This document shows, in pieces, positions 7,392 to 17,367 of a stretch of 64,000 nt of DNA. Both the position numbers and the translations under genes were made by a program. The notes beneath the pieces are model-generated. The model was not told the origin of the DNA. It did not search any database and saw nothing but the letters and a program-made list of their open reading frames with translations. The DNA comes from a bacterium (GTDB lineage: Bacteria; Electryoneota; RPQS01). The stretch covers positions 836,850 through 900,849 of the forward strand of contig JAHDVH010000001.1 of the NCBI GenBank assembly GCA_023382385.1, given 5' to 3'. Position 1 is the first letter of the stretch; each line of letters opens with the position of its first letter.

Positions 7392-8771
7392 CTAATCCAC
7401 CGCTATTCCCTCTTCGCGATACTCCCGCAGCTTGTTGCGCAGCGTGCGAATCGAGATACCCAGAGATTCGGCCGTCTTCGTGCGATTGTTATCGTTCAGT
7501 CTGAGCGTCCGGAAAATCGCGGCCTTCTCAATCTCCGCCAGCGTCGCACTGGTCTGTGCGTCCAGCGTAAACATCGTTTCAGTGCGCGGCGAGGACTCAA
7601 TCCCATCCAGATAGAGATGCTTCGAGCGGATATGACTGTCGTCGCACATGATGACAGCGCGCTCCATCTTATGTTGAAGCTCACGCACGTTGCCCGGCCA
7701 GTCGTATGTGATCAATTGCTCGATGGCCTGCTCGTCAATCCCCTGAATGTCCTTCACATATTCATTCGCGTAGTGTCCGACAAAGTGACTCGCCAGCACC
7801 GGAATATCTTCACGGCGGTCGCGCAGCGGACTGACGCGAATCGGACAGACGTTTAACCGGTGATAGAGGTCCTCGCGAAAGTCCCCGTCCTGAATCGCCT
7901 TCTTCAAGTCGCGGTTGGTCGTTGCCACAATCCGTACGTCTATCTTGATTGTCTCCCGTCCTCCGAGCTTTTCGAATTCACGCTCCTGTAACACGCGCAG
8001 CAGTTTGGCCTGCATCGTCGGTGACATTTCGCTCACTTCGTCGAGTAGCAGCGTGCCTCCGTTGGCCAGCGCGAACCTGCCTTCAACTGTCTTGATAGCC
8101 CCGGTGAACGCACCCTTCTCGTGACCGAACAACTCGGATTCCATCAATGTCTCGGGCATGGCCGCGCAATTGACTTTGATAAATGGACCGCTGCGTCGCG
8201 GGCTGTTCTCGTGCATCGCCCGCGCAATCAACTCTTTGCCCGTTCCGGATTCACCCTGAATCAACACGGTGGCCTTGGTCGGACAGATCATCTGTAATTG
8301 TTCGAGGACTTCCAGCATCTTCGTGGATTGTCCTACAATATTGTCAAACTGAAACTTCGCCCCGAGCTCCCGCCTAAGATTGTAATTATCCAACTTGAGC
8401 TTACGCGCTTCAAATGCCTTTTGAATACGCAAGAAGAGAGTTTCCTGAGGAAACGGCTTCTCAAGGAAGTCAATCGCTCCGTCTTTGAGCGCTGCGACGG
8501 CTTCCGGAACGCTGCCGTATTGCGTCATGATCACCACGTCAATACTCGGGAAGCGTTCTTTCACAGTCCTTAAGAGCTGCAGACCTGACATCTTGGGCAT
8601 CCGGACGTCGGTCACAATAACGTCGAAAGTTTGTCCCTCTTCCAGCAAACTAAGTGCGGATTGACCGTCTTCACAGGCCTCAACGGCATAGTTTCGTCGC
8701 TTCAAGGTCTGGCAGAGCCAGTCGCGAAAGTGCTGTTCGTCATCGACAACCAGGATCCGATTCTTGGCCAT
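7392..8771 (-). CDS. NtrC/AtoC-family sigma-54-dependent response regulator
   Basis: This 459-aa protein is a two-component regulator that activates sigma-54 promoters. It has the full order: receiver domain (residues ~3-118, phosphoacceptor D55 in VTDVRMP), AAA+ domain with Walker A GESGTGKE (173-180) and the sigma-54-contacting GAFTGA loop (220-225), and a C-terminal Fis-type helix-turn-helix (TKTAESLGISIRTLRNKL). The ATG at 8771 is preferred because AGGAG lies 9 bases upstream; an in-frame TTG two codons earlier is too close to it. No histidine kinase and no clear sigma-54 promoter were found in the window, so its targets are unknown. Confidence 0.95.
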   Translation of the reverse strand: MAKNRILVVDDEQHFRDWLCQTLKRRNYAVEACEDGQSALSLLEEGQTFDVIVTDVRMPKMSGLQLLRTVKERFPSIDVVIMTQYGSVPEAVAALKDGAIDFLEKPFPQETLFLRIQKAFEARKLKLDNYNLRRELGAKFQFDNIVGQSTKMLEVLEQLQMICPTKATVLIQGESGTGKELIARAMHENSPRRSGPFIKVNCAAMPETLMESELFGHEKGAFTGAIKTVEGRFALANGGTLLLDEVSEMSPTMQAKLLRVLQEREFEKLGGRETIKIDVRIVATTNRDLKKAIQDGDFREDLYHRLNVCPIRVSPLRDRREDIPVLASHFVGHYANEYVKDIQGIDEQAIEQLITYDWPGNVRELQHKMERAVIMCDDSHIRSKHLYLDGIESSPRTETMFTLDAQTSATLAEIEKAAIFRTLRLNDNNRTKTAESLGISIRTLRNKLREYREEGIAVD

Positions 8772-8867
8772 TCTCAAGTGCTCCTCTGGGGCGATTTTCC
8801 GAGACTAATGGGTCGAAATTATTGAATTTGCGTGGGTCATCAAGAGTTATCCACACATATATCATTT

Positions 8868-8896
8868 ATCATATCCTATAGCAGGTATAGTTGCAA
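8868..8896 (-). promoter_or_regulatory. Candidate promoter of the NtrC-type gene
   Basis: On the minus strand TTGCAA (8896-8891) and TATGAT (8873-8868) are separated by 17 bases, about 95 bases upstream of the regulator ATG. Confidence 0.4.
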
Positions 8897-9001
8897 CGTT
8901 CTGCAAAGTCAAACGTTACTATTGGAAATGCCATAGGGTGCCGCAATATAGTGAAGTGAATTTGAATTGTCAAGCAGAAATTGCCGGGGGAAAGTGTTGC
9001 C

Positions 9002-9017
9002 GAACTCAGATGAGTTC
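9002..9017. promoter_or_regulatory. 16-base palindrome upstream of uvrA, candidate operator
   Basis: GAACTCA-GA-TGAGTTC is a perfect 7+2+7 inverted repeat ending 12 bases before the presumed uvrA -35. uvrA is a LexA-controlled SOS gene in many bacteria, and GAAC...GTTC half-sites occur in Gram-positive SOS boxes, but the spacing here differs from known LexA sites. LexA binding is therefore a guess. Confidence 0.4.
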
Positions 9018-9029
9018 TGCCTACCTGTC

Positions 9030-9058
9030 TTGATTATCGGCTGTTTTTTCGGTACATT
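9030..9058 (+). promoter_or_regulatory. Candidate uvrA promoter
   Basis: TTGATT (9030-9035) and TACATT (9053-9058) are separated by 17 bases; the expected start of transcription is near 9065, 28 bases before the uvrA ATG. Confidence 0.45.
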
Positions 9059-9092
9059 GAATATCTACATTAAGATACGGATTTACAGATAG

Positions 9093-11966
9093 ATGGAATC
9101 GCCGTTCGTGCGGGTTTCCGGGGCTAGGGAGCATAACCTTCAGGACATCTCCCTAGAGTTGCCTCGCAACCGATTGATTGTCATTACTGGCATTTCAGGC
9201 TCCGGGAAGTCCTCTCTGGCGTTTGATACGCTATATGCGGAGGGTCAGCGACGATACGTCGAATCGCTCTCTGCCTATGCCCGCCAATTTCTCGGGCTGA
9301 TGGAAAAGCCGGACGTGGATGCCATCGAAGGACTCTCTCCTGCCATTTCCATTCAGCAAAAATCAGGAATCCGCAATCCTCGTTCGACAGTAGCGACGGT
9401 CACCGAGATTTACGACTACTTGAGACTGCTCTATGCCCGCATCGGTAAACCGCACTGCCCAAGCTGCGGCAAACCGATTCAGCGGCAGACGGCGCAGGAG
9501 ATAGTAGATGCACTCCTGCAGCTTCCCGAAGGCGCGAAAATCCAACTGCTCGCACCGATTGTCAGCGGGCGCAAGGGCGAATATCGGGAGATTTTTGAGA
9601 ACATTCAGCGCGACGGGTTTGTGCGCGTGCGCGTGGACGGAGAGACCCGCTCGCTGGATGAGAAAATCGACCTCGACAAAAAGCGGCGTCACACGATTGA
9701 AGTGGTCGTAGATCGACTGGTCATCAAAGACGGTTTGCGTGCGCGGCTGACCGATTCGGTGGAAACGACACTTCGGCTCTCCAGTGGCCTGCTGGTCGCA
9801 ACCATCGAGGGCAGGAAAGAGCGAATCTTCAGCGAACGCTTCGCCTGTCCTGACTGCAATATCTCGATTCAGGAAATCGAGCCTCGACTCTTCAGTTTCA
9901 ACAGTCCGTTCGGTGCGTGTGAACGCTGCACGGGCTTGGGATTTAAGATGGAAATCGATCCCGAGCGCGTGGTGCCGAACGACGAGCTTTCGATCGAAGA
10001 CGGAGCGATTACGAGCCTCGCCGGCGGTGTAGACGGCTGGATGGGAAACATGCTGGACGCCGTTACCCGTAAGTTCAAGATAAGTCTCACGACCCCGTGG
10101 AAGAAGCTGAAGCAGGAGCACAAGCAAATCATTCTCTACGGGTCGGGCAAGCGTGAAGTCGAGTTCGTATGGGAAGGACAGAAGTCTCGCTTTGAGACGA
10201 CGGGCAAATGGGAAGGCATCATTCCCAACCTGATGCGCCGCTATTCGCAGACGTCGTCGCAGCAGGTGCGCGAGTGGATTGAAGACTTCATGGGGAATAT
10301 TCCCTGCCCTGCCTGCAACGGTGCGCGACTGAAGCCTGAAGCGCTCTCTGTCCTGGTCAATGGCCGGAACATTCACGAGGTATGCGACGACTCCATAGGC
10401 CACGCGCACGACTTCTTCAGCACATTGAATTTGAATGAGCGCGATACGATGATTGCGCGCCAGATTCTCAAGGAAGTGCGCGAACGCCTGACTTTCCTGC
10501 TCGACGTCGGCTTGGACTATCTGACCTTAAACCGTGCTGCGGGCAGCCTGTCCGGCGGGGAAGCGCAGCGGATTCGCTTGGCCACGCAGATCGGCTCGCA
10601 GTTGACCGGAGTGATGTACATTCTCGATGAGCCTTCGATCGGGCTACATCAGCGCGACAATGACAGACTGATTGCAACTCTGAAGCGACTGCGCGACATC
10701 GGCAACACGGTCATCGTCGTGGAACATGACCGCGACACGATCGAAGCCGCCGATCACGTTGTGGATCTCGGACCCGGCGCAGGACGCCACGGAGGAAAGA
10801 TCGTCGCTGAAGGAACTCCCGCAGAAGTCGCCGCCGTTCCTCACTCGCTGACAGGCAGATTCCTAAGCGGCACGGACCGGATTGAGTTGCCGGCAAGTCG
10901 CCGGGAAGGTATTGGTAAGAGTCTTGGACTAAAGCGTGCGCGCGGCAACAACCTGAAGGAAGTGACGGTCGAGTTTCCACTCGGGACCTTTATTGCCGTG
11001 ACCGGAGTTTCAGGATCAGGCAAGTCTTCATTGATCAACGAAACCCTCTACCGCGCGCTCGCACAGAAATTCTACAGTGCGAAGGATCCGCCGCTGCCCT
11101 ACGGCCAGATCACGGGCTTGCAGCACATCGACAAGGTGATCGATATCGATCAGTCGCCGATCGGCAGGACGCCGCGCTCGAATCCCGCGACATACACCGG
11201 TTTGTTCACGATGATCCGCGACCTCTTCAGTCAACTGCCTGAAGCCAAGATTCGCGGCTACAAGCCGGGCCGTTTTTCGTTCAATGTAAAGGGCGGCCGC
11301 TGTGAGAATTGCCAGGGCGACGGAATCATCAAAATTGAAATGCACTTCCTTCCCGACGTGTATGTCCCCTGCGAAGTTTGCCACGGCAAGCGCTACAATC
11401 GCGAGACGCTGGAGGTTCGCTGGAAAGGCAAGTCCATTGCTGACGTGCTGGACATGAATGTGTCCGACGCTCGCGAGTTTTTTGAATCGATGCCGCCGAT
11501 TGCGCGCAAACTGAAGACTCTCGAAGAAGTCGGACTGGGGTACATTCATTTGGGACAACAGGCGACGACGCTCTCCGGCGGCGAGGCCCAGCGCGTAAAG
11601 CTGGCGACAGAGCTCTCGCGCGTCGCGACTGGTAGAACACTTTACATTCTCGACGAGCCTACAACGGGATTGCATTTTCACGACATCAAACTATTGCTCA
11701 AAGTGCTGCATACACTTGTGGATCGTGGCAACACGGTTTTGGTCATCGAGCACAATCTCGACGTGATCAAGACCGCGGATTGGCTGATTGATCTGGGACC
11801 GGAAGGCGGCGAGCGGGGCGGTGAAGTTCTGGTCGCCGGAACACCCGAGCAAGTCGCGCGCTTCAAGGGAAGTCACACCGGCCGTTATCTCAAAGTGGAA
11901 CTTGAAGCGAATCGCAATGCGGCGTCCGCTGCGCGGCGCAATAATCGCGCGGAGGTCAGCGCTTGA
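9093..11966 (+). CDS. uvrA: UvrA, excinuclease ABC subunit A
   Basis: UvrA is the damage-sensing ATPase of nucleotide excision repair; it loads UvrB onto lesions. The 957 residues are the normal length. Two ABC modules are visible: Walker [10 protein letters not shown] at 33-41 with signature [17 protein letters not shown], and Walker [10 protein letters not shown] with [16 protein letters not shown]. Cysteine zinc sites are present (CPSC, CPDC with CERC, CENC with CEVC). It is the first gene of a plus-strand cluster and its TGA overlaps the TTG start of the next gene. uvrB and uvrC are not in the window. A palindrome and promoter lie just upstream. Confidence 0.98.
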   Translation: MESPFVRVSGAREHNLQDISLELPRNRLIVITGISGSGKSSLAFDTLYAEGQRRYVESLSAYARQFLGLMEKPDVDAIEGLSPAISIQQKSGIRNPRSTVATVTEIYDYLRLLYARIGKPHCPSCGKPIQRQTAQEIVDALLQLPEGAKIQLLAPIVSGRKGEYREIFENIQRDGFVRVRVDGETRSLDEKIDLDKKRRHTIEVVVDRLVIKDGLRARLTDSVETTLRLSSGLLVATIEGRKERIFSERFACPDCNISIQEIEPRLFSFNSPFGACERCTGLGFKMEIDPERVVPNDELSIEDGAITSLAGGVDGWMGNMLDAVTRKFKISLTTPWKKLKQEHKQIILYGSGKREVEFVWEGQKSRFETTGKWEGIIPNLMRRYSQTSSQQVREWIEDFMGNIPCPACNGARLKPEALSVLVNGRNIHEVCDDSIGHAHDFFSTLNLNERDTMIARQILKEVRERLTFLLDVGLDYLTLNRAAGSLSGGEAQRIRLATQIGSQLTGVMYILDEPSIGLHQRDNDRLIATLKRLRDIGNTVIVVEHDRDTIEAADHVVDLGPGAGRHGGKIVAEGTPAEVAAVPHSLTGRFLSGTDRIELPASRREGIGKSLGLKRARGNNLKEVTVEFPLGTFIAVTGVSGSGKSSLINETLYRALAQKFYSAKDPPLPYGQITGLQHIDKVIDIDQSPIGRTPRSNPATYTGLFTMIRDLFSQLPEAKIRGYKPGRFSFNVKGGRCENCQGDGIIKIEMHFLPDVYVPCEVCHGKRYNRETLEVRWKGKSIADVLDMNVSDAREFFESMPPIARKLKTLEEVGLGYIHLGQQATTLSGGEAQRVKLATELSRVATGRTLYILDEPTTGLHFHDIKLLLKVLHTLVDRGNTVLVIEHNLDVIKTADWLIDLGPEGGERGGEVLVAGTPEQVARFKGSHTGRYLKVELEANRNAASAARRNNRAEVSA

Positions 11967-14146
11967 TCGCCTTTCGACTGCTCTTGCTGTTTATGCTGGT
12001 TTCACATGCGTGGGCGTTCGACGCCCAGCGCGCATACGATCTGGCCAACGTGTTGGGAAGCGATCGCTTTGAAGGAAGGCGTTCCGGTCACGCCGGAGGA
12101 ACGAGAGCCGAAGATTTCATTGCGGACTACTGCGCACGAATCGGACTGACTCCGGCGGGACGCAGCGGCTTCTTTCAGGAAGTTCCGATGCTGGTCACGG
12201 AAGAGCAGGCCGTATCGCTGTCAATTTCCGGATCCGAGCTTGGCAAGATTTCCTTTGTACAGGGGCTCGACTTCACACTGAACACGCACAGCGGCTCGGG
12301 TGTCTTCACGCGCGAGATCGTGGTCGTGGGTCACGGCATCGTCTCACCGGACAAAGGACGCGACGACTTCGGCGATCTCAATGTGCGAGACAAAGTCGTG
12401 GTCATTGTGCGCGGCGAGCCTAAAAGTGCTTATAGCTTTGATGATGAGAACACGCGCTCGCACACGTTGAAGAACGCGCAGGATCGCGGAGCCGCCGCAG
12501 TCTTCTGGTATTCGGAACCGATCCCGCATAACGGCGCGGCGATTCCCCAGCGACTGTACAAACCGGACCTTCCACTCTACTACATTGGCGATCGTGTAAT
12601 GCAGGTCATTCTGGAAGGCACGGGCTATTCGCTGCGCACGTATCAGGATGAGATCAAGAAGGCTCCGCTCCCGCTAATCACCGGCAAACAGGCGAATGTC
12701 AGCGTCCGCGTAAGACAAAATTCCGCGAAGGCGGGCCGCAATGTCATCGGAGCGGTTTACGGCAGCGATGCGGTTTTGCGGAACGAAATCATCGTTGTTG
12801 GAGCGCACCTCGATCACTGCGGAAAGAATGCCAACGGAATCATCTATAATGGCGCAGGCGACAACGCATCCGGCAGCGCTCTGATTGCCGAACTTGCTAG
12901 CACAATCGTCAACGGCCCTCAGCTCAAACGCAGCGTGCTGTTTGTTTGGTTCACTGGCGAAGAGGACGGTCTAATCGGCAGCACCTATTTTGCGGAGTCT
13001 CCGACCGTGCCGTTCGGGAATATCGTCGCGATGTTGAATTTCGACATGGTGGGTCAAGGGGACGGCGGAGCGTCGATTGTCGGACTCGAGTTGCTCGGCA
13101 CGGTGGGGAAACGGTACGCGGACTCGCTTAAGCATTCGGACAAGCCTCCGAGATTGCGCACCGCAAGCGGGAACAGCAGCAGCGATCACGCGCCATTCGT
13201 CGAGAACGGTGCGCCTGGCATTTCATTCTACTCATCCGGTTCGCATCCGTTTTACCACCACTTCACGGATGACGGCAAGTGGCTGAATGTGGAGTCTTTT
13301 CACGCGGTCGGAACACAGGCCGAAGCGTTGATTCGATTTCTGGCTTCGCAAGGCGGCACTCTGGCATCCCGTTCCGACACAGCCCGCGTGCTGGCGCGAC
13401 ATGCGACAACGATTGATGTTGACGGCTTTTTCGTCGATCGAACGGGAACCGTGCGTCGATCCGAAGTCACCCAAGTCGCCTGGCTGTCGCACGATACACG
13501 AACACCGCTGCAGGAGTTGGTTGAAAGCTGTGCTCACTTGCACGCCTACTGCAAGGCGCACGAGATTGTGTGTTCGGATCTGCAGACTGCGATCGCTTCG
13601 CGGCGGAACCTTAAGCAATCGATCGCGATTGCGATACCCGAAATGGGATTGACGTTTCGTACTGTGTCGGATCTGATCGCGCTGACGAAGATGGGTTTAT
13701 CGCTCGTCAACTTGACGCCGGGCGAAAGCGGCCCGAAGAACCGACTTAGCGACGAGCAATTTGAAGTACTGAAAGACGCAGGCGTCTACGCGCTGATTCC
13801 GCTGGATTTCAACACGGCAACACGCGTGAAGCGGTGGGAAACGCATTCCATAGTCACCAGCACGCTGGCACAATTTGCACAGTCTCCTGAGAATCTTCGC
13901 GAGCCATTGTTGACGAGCGATGCTCTCGTACTCTTGGACATCGACTCTGCTCCGACGGAGGAGCAATTGGAGACCATTCGATCGGGCCGTCAGCGATTCG
14001 TGCATCTGAACTTCGGCGAGTCCTACGACGACTTGCGGGAAGGCGATCAGCGCGCCGCTATTCGACGCCTGCTGTCCGCTGGATATTCCCACGACGATAT
14101 TCTAAACTTGACGGGACGGAACTTACGCCGGTTTCTTGAGCAGTGA
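11963..14146 (+). CDS. M28 metallopeptidase fused to a degenerate M19-dipeptidase-like domain
   Basis: This 727-aa exported protein starts at TTG 11963, supported by GGAGGT six bases upstream, with a signal peptide ([18 protein letters not shown]). Residues ~25-450 are a PA-domain-containing M28 aminopeptidase: zinc ligands H282 (in AHLDH), D300 (GDNASG), E334 with catalytic E333 (GEEDG), D361 (NFDMVGQG) and H432 or H433. After about residue 460 comes a ~260-residue second domain that follows the M19 renal-dipeptidase pattern (AIAIPEMG for the EGG region, [10 protein letters not shown], a final [16 protein letters not shown]) but lacks the HxD and later zinc histidines. It probably trims peptides in the periplasm; the second domain looks non-catalytic. 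It is translationally coupled to uvrA. Confidence 0.85.
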   Translation: MIAFRLLLLFMLVSHAWAFDAQRAYDLANVLGSDRFEGRRSGHAGGTRAEDFIADYCARIGLTPAGRSGFFQEVPMLVTEEQAVSLSISGSELGKISFVQGLDFTLNTHSGSGVFTREIVVVGHGIVSPDKGRDDFGDLNVRDKVVVIVRGEPKSAYSFDDENTRSHTLKNAQDRGAAAVFWYSEPIPHNGAAIPQRLYKPDLPLYYIGDRVMQVILEGTGYSLRTYQDEIKKAPLPLITGKQANVSVRVRQNSAKAGRNVIGAVYGSDAVLRNEIIVVGAHLDHCGKNANGIIYNGAGDNASGSALIAELASTIVNGPQLKRSVLFVWFTGEEDGLIGSTYFAESPTVPFGNIVAMLNFDMVGQGDGGASIVGLELLGTVGKRYADSLKHSDKPPRLRTASGNSSSDHAPFVENGAPGISFYSSGSHPFYHHFTDDGKWLNVESFHAVGTQAEALIRFLASQGGTLASRSDTARVLARHATTIDVDGFFVDRTGTVRRSEVTQVAWLSHDTRTPLQELVESCAHLHAYCKAHEIVCSDLQTAIASRRNLKQSIAIAIPEMGLTFRTVSDLIALTKMGLSLVNLTPGESGPKNRLSDEQFEVLKDAGVYALIPLDFNTATRVKRWETHSIVTSTLAQFAQSPENLREPLLTSDALVLLDIDSAPTEEQLETIRSGRQRFVHLNFGESYDDLREGDQRAAIRRLLSAGYSHDDILNLTGRNLRRFLEQ

Positions 14147-14158
14147 TGCCGCAATACC

Positions 14159-15190
14159 ATGAGCACGCTTTACAACAAACTAAGAGTCCTTGATCCCGAG
14201 TATTACACTCCGGCTCGAGTAATATCTCTCGAAGAGTCCATCGAGCGCATTCGTGAATTGAAGAGAAAACGGAACGCGGTGGTATTGGCTCACAACTATC
14301 AGCGGCCGGAAATTTTTGAGGTGGCAGACTATACGGGGGATTCGCTCGGGTTGTCGCTCAAGGCCGCGGACGTGAAAGACGCGGACATTATCGTATTCTG
14401 CGGCGTGCACTTCATGGCGGAAACCGCCAAAATCGTCAATCCGTCAACGACCGTATTGCTGCCGAATCTGGCGGCGGGCTGCTCATTAGCAGATACGGCA
14501 ACGGGACCGGATGTCGCGGCACGCGCGGCAGAGTTGCGCAAGAGCTATCCCGATCTCAAAGTTGTTACCTACGTGAACACGACGGCTGAAGTAAAAGCGG
14601 AGTCGGATGCCTGCTGCACAAGTTCGAACGCGGTCTCCGTGGTGCGAGCGATGGAGAGTGAGCACATTTTATTCGTGCCGGACCAGAATCTGGCGCGGCA
14701 CGTCGCCCTGCACGTTCCGGACAAGACGGTCATCGCATGGGACGGATACTGCTACGTCCATCATCAAATCACACCCGAAACTGTTCTCTCGATGCGCGCG
14801 CAAATCCCCGGCATCAAGATACTCGTGCATCCCGAGTGCCGTGACGACGTCATCGCACTGGCTGACGCGGCCTTGTCCACCACGGGAATGGTGGAATACG
14901 CGCAGCAAAGCGACGCTCACGACTTTCTGGCAGTCACTGAGTGCGGCCTCTCTGACATGCTGCAGCTGAATGTTCCGGACAAGAACTTCTTTCGTGCCTG
15001 CAAGATCTGCCGCTTCATGAAAGCCATCTCGCTTGACGACGTGGAGCAAGCGCTTACAAACATGCAGTTTGTCATTGAGGTGGACGAACCCGTTCGTTCG
15101 CGTGCTCGTCGCGCTATCGAACGGATGTTCGAATTGACTGGATCACAACGCGATAATCTGGCCTTGCCGAATGGCGTGGCAAATGAATAA
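14159..15190 (+). CDS. nadA: Quinolinate synthase NadA
   Basis: NadA condenses iminoaspartate with dihydroxyacetone phosphate to quinolinate, the first committed step of de novo NAD synthesis, using a [4Fe-4S] cluster. The 343-aa sequence has the NadA signatures VVLAHNYQRPEIFEVADYTGDS and AAGCSLADTA; likely cluster ligands are C108, C198 (in WDGYCYVHH) and C281 or C284 (CKICRFMK). HPECRDDV is also conserved. It lies 12 bases after the M28 gene and 18 before an aspartase-like gene. nadB and nadC are not in the window, so the source of iminoaspartate is encoded elsewhere. Confidence 0.96.
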   Translation: MSTLYNKLRVLDPEYYTPARVISLEESIERIRELKRKRNAVVLAHNYQRPEIFEVADYTGDSLGLSLKAADVKDADIIVFCGVHFMAETAKIVNPSTTVLLPNLAAGCSLADTATGPDVAARAAELRKSYPDLKVVTYVNTTAEVKAESDACCTSSNAVSVVRAMESEHILFVPDQNLARHVALHVPDKTVIAWDGYCYVHHQITPETVLSMRAQIPGIKILVHPECRDDVIALADAALSTTGMVEYAQQSDAHDFLAVTECGLSDMLQLNVPDKNFFRACKICRFMKAISLDDVEQALTNMQFVIEVDEPVRSRARRAIERMFELTGSQRDNLALPNGVANE

Positions 15191-15208
15191 CTTAATCATC
15201 TTCCTATT

Positions 15209-16627
15209 ATGAGTAACGAGTTTCGTATTGAAAAGGACTCCCTCGGCGAACTGAAGGTTCCCGCCGACGCTTACTACGGCGTGCAGGCCGCACGTGCCGT
15301 GGCAAATTTCCCGATTTCCGGTTTGCGGCCGCATCCGATATTTGTCCGGGCGTATGTCCTCATCAAGCGATCCGCGGCGGTTGTACACCGCGACCTGCAC
15401 CTGCTTTCGGCGGAGCAGGCCGATGCGATCATTCGAGCCGCCGATGAAATGCTGGAAGGAAAACTTGCGGACCAGATTGTGGTGGACGTGTATCAGGCCG
15501 GTGCGGGAACATCCACCAACATGAATGTGAACGAAGTCATTGCCAATCGGGCGGCCGAATTGCTTGGTTTGCCGCGCGGCAATTACAGCAAGGTGCATCC
15601 GAACGACCATGTGAATATGGCGCAATCCACGAACGACACGTATCCCGCGGCGATTCGCATTGGACTGTGCTTGAAGACACCCGATCTCCTGAAGTCAGTC
15701 GATCTGGCCATCGCATCGCTCGAGCGGAAAGCGAAAGAGTTTGACGACGTCATCAAGAGTGCCCGCACGCACCTGCAGGACGCGGTTCCCATTCGCTTGG
15801 GGCAGGAGTTTGGCGGATATGCTTCCATCATGAAGCGCTGCCGTGCCCGGCTGGTGGACGCAGAGCATGGTCTTCGTCAACTGAATCTCGGTGCCACTGC
15901 TGCAGGCACCGGTATGAACGCGCATCCCGAATACAGGACGCGCGTGGCCAAGGAGATTTCCGCGCGCACAGGGATCTCATTTTCCGCCGCTGAAAACCTC
16001 ATTGAAGTCACGCAAAGCCTTGGTGACTTCCTGCACTTCTCTTCAGCGCTTCGATTGTTGGCGCTGGAACTTGGCAAGATCGTTTCGGATCTCCGTTATT
16101 TGAGCAGCGGCCCCCGCACGGGATTGCAGGAGATCTATCTGCCGGCCGTGCAGCCCGGGTCATCCATTATGCCGGGCAAAGTCAATCCTTCGATGGCGGA
16201 GATGATGAATCAGGTGTGCTATCAGGTTGTCGGGTTCGATCAGACGGTCGCCTACTGCGCTCAGGCTGGTCAGATGGACCTGAATGTCATGATGCCGGTA
16301 GTGAATTACAATTTGCAGCAGGCACTGCACATACTGTCGACCTCGATTGAAGTGTTCACTCAGCGTTGTTTGGACGGCATCACGGTTGATCGTGAGCGCT
16401 GCCGGATGTATTTTGAGTCATCCGTTGGTATGGCCACGATCATGAATACCTACATCGGATATTCGAAAGCGGCAGAACTGGCCAAGGAGTCTGTCAAAAC
16501 CGGCAAGTCCATCGTCGATCTGATTCGCGAGCACAAATTGCTCACGGACGAACAGCTCAAGTCCATTTTGGACCCGATGAAACTGACGGAACCTGATCTA
16601 CAGACGGCCGGAGCCGGCGGCGGTTGA
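15209..16627 (+). CDS. aspA: Aspartate ammonia-lyase (class II fumarase/aspartase family)
   Basis: This 472-aa enzyme belongs to the superfamily that eliminates ammonia, water or similar from four-carbon acids via the GSSIMPGKVNP loop (catalytic serine near residue 318). QAGAGTSTNMN and LDGITVDRERC followed by ESSVGMATIMNTYIGY fit aspartase better than fumarase, while VHPNDHVNMAQSTND is shared. As aspartase it would convert aspartate reversibly to fumarate and ammonia in the cytoplasm. It directly follows nadA (18 bases) and is followed 4 bases later by a TauE-type transporter. Fumarase C is the main alternative. Confidence 0.8.
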   Translation: MSNEFRIEKDSLGELKVPADAYYGVQAARAVANFPISGLRPHPIFVRAYVLIKRSAAVVHRDLHLLSAEQADAIIRAADEMLEGKLADQIVVDVYQAGAGTSTNMNVNEVIANRAAELLGLPRGNYSKVHPNDHVNMAQSTNDTYPAAIRIGLCLKTPDLLKSVDLAIASLERKAKEFDDVIKSARTHLQDAVPIRLGQEFGGYASIMKRCRARLVDAEHGLRQLNLGATAAGTGMNAHPEYRTRVAKEISARTGISFSAAENLIEVTQSLGDFLHFSSALRLLALELGKIVSDLRYLSSGPRTGLQEIYLPAVQPGSSIMPGKVNPSMAEMMNQVCYQVVGFDQTVAYCAQAGQMDLNVMMPVVNYNLQQALHILSTSIEVFTQRCLDGITVDRERCRMYFESSVGMATIMNTYIGYSKAAELAKESVKTGKSIVDLIREHKLLTDEQLKSILDPMKLTEPDLQTAGAGGG

Positions 16628-16631
16628 TCGA

Positions 16632-17357
16632 TTGCCCGTTAGCGATTATCTGATACTCGCTGGAGGCGCGCTGCTTGCGGCGACCGTCTCCGGTGTGGCC
16701 GGCGTCGGCGGCGGCATGGTCTACCTTCCCATCCTGAGTGAAGTAGTTGGACTTCGACTTGCCGTTCCTTATCTGTCATTCTTGCTGCTGGCGGGGAATT
16801 TCTCGCGCGCGTATTTCGCATGGAAGGGAATTGATTGGAGAGTGCTGCGGGCATTCCTGCTCACGGCCGTTCCCGGCGCGGCGCTCGGAGCGTTGGGCTA
16901 CGCCTTTTTGCCCGCAAGCTGGATAGCAAAACTTCTCGGCGCGTATCTTCTCATTTATGTCACGTTGAATTTCCTGCGCGTGCAGTGGCCAAAGCGGGCT
17001 TCGTTGCAGTCCATTTCCGTGATCGGGATTCCGGCCGGAGTGTCGAGTGGAGTGGTCGGCGGGGCAGGATTGATTATCGCACCCTATTTTCTGCGTTACG
17101 GCCTGATCAAAGAGAGTTTTCTTGGCACGGAAGCACTGGCCGCGGCAGGAACTCACGTTGCCAAGTTGGCGGTCTGGGGCGGGATGTCCGTCTTGACTAT
17201 GAAGGATGTCTTGCTGCTGCTGCCATTGACCGTGTTGATGGTCGCGGGATCGTATTTCGGCAAGATTCTCGTCTCGCGGATGCGCGCCAGACTGTTCAAG
17301 GGAATGTTATTGCTGGTGCTTGCCGCAGTGGGAATTCGCTTTCTATTCTTTTTCTGA
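16632..17357 (+). CDS. TauE/SafE-family membrane transporter
   Basis: This 241-aa integral membrane protein has about eight hydrophobic segments and the two inverted halves of the TauE/SafE (DUF81) family, each beginning with a glycine-rich signature (GVAGVGGGMVYLPIL near residue 22 and GVSSGVVGGAGLIIAPYFL near 137). Family members export sulphite, sulphoacetate or other small organosulphur anions, but the substrate is rarely predictable. The start is a TTG 4 bases after the aspartase stop; no better start gives the first membrane segment. Confidence 0.88.
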   Translation: MPVSDYLILAGGALLAATVSGVAGVGGGMVYLPILSEVVGLRLAVPYLSFLLLAGNFSRAYFAWKGIDWRVLRAFLLTAVPGAALGALGYAFLPASWIAKLLGAYLLIYVTLNFLRVQWPKRASLQSISVIGIPAGVSSGVVGGAGLIIAPYFLRYGLIKESFLGTEALAAAGTHVAKLAVWGGMSVLTMKDVLLLLPLTVLMVAGSYFGKILVSRMRARLFKGMLLLVLAAVGIRFLFFF

Positions 17358-17367
17358 GAAACTGCAC

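Larger units (their letters stand above)
8772..9092. other. Divergent intergenic region between the NtrC-type gene and uvrA
   Basis: These 321 bases hold no gene. They carry promoter-like sites for both flanking genes and a 16-base palindrome (9002-9017) just upstream of the uvrA promoter. Confidence 0.55.

Noticed and set aside
7257..7856. A 199-codon plus-strand frame starting at the promoter-like site
   Set aside because: It overlaps the 3' end of the NtrC-type gene in antisense, has no ribosome-binding site and no motif; a non-coding transcript is more plausible than a protein.
9363..10409. A 348-codon minus-strand frame inside uvrA
   Set aside because: uvrA is unambiguous on the other strand; the shadow has no family features.
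15209..16627. Naming the lyase as fumarase C
   Set aside because: QAGAGTSTNMN and the region from LDGITVDRERC to NTYIGY fit aspartase better, although fumarase remains possible.
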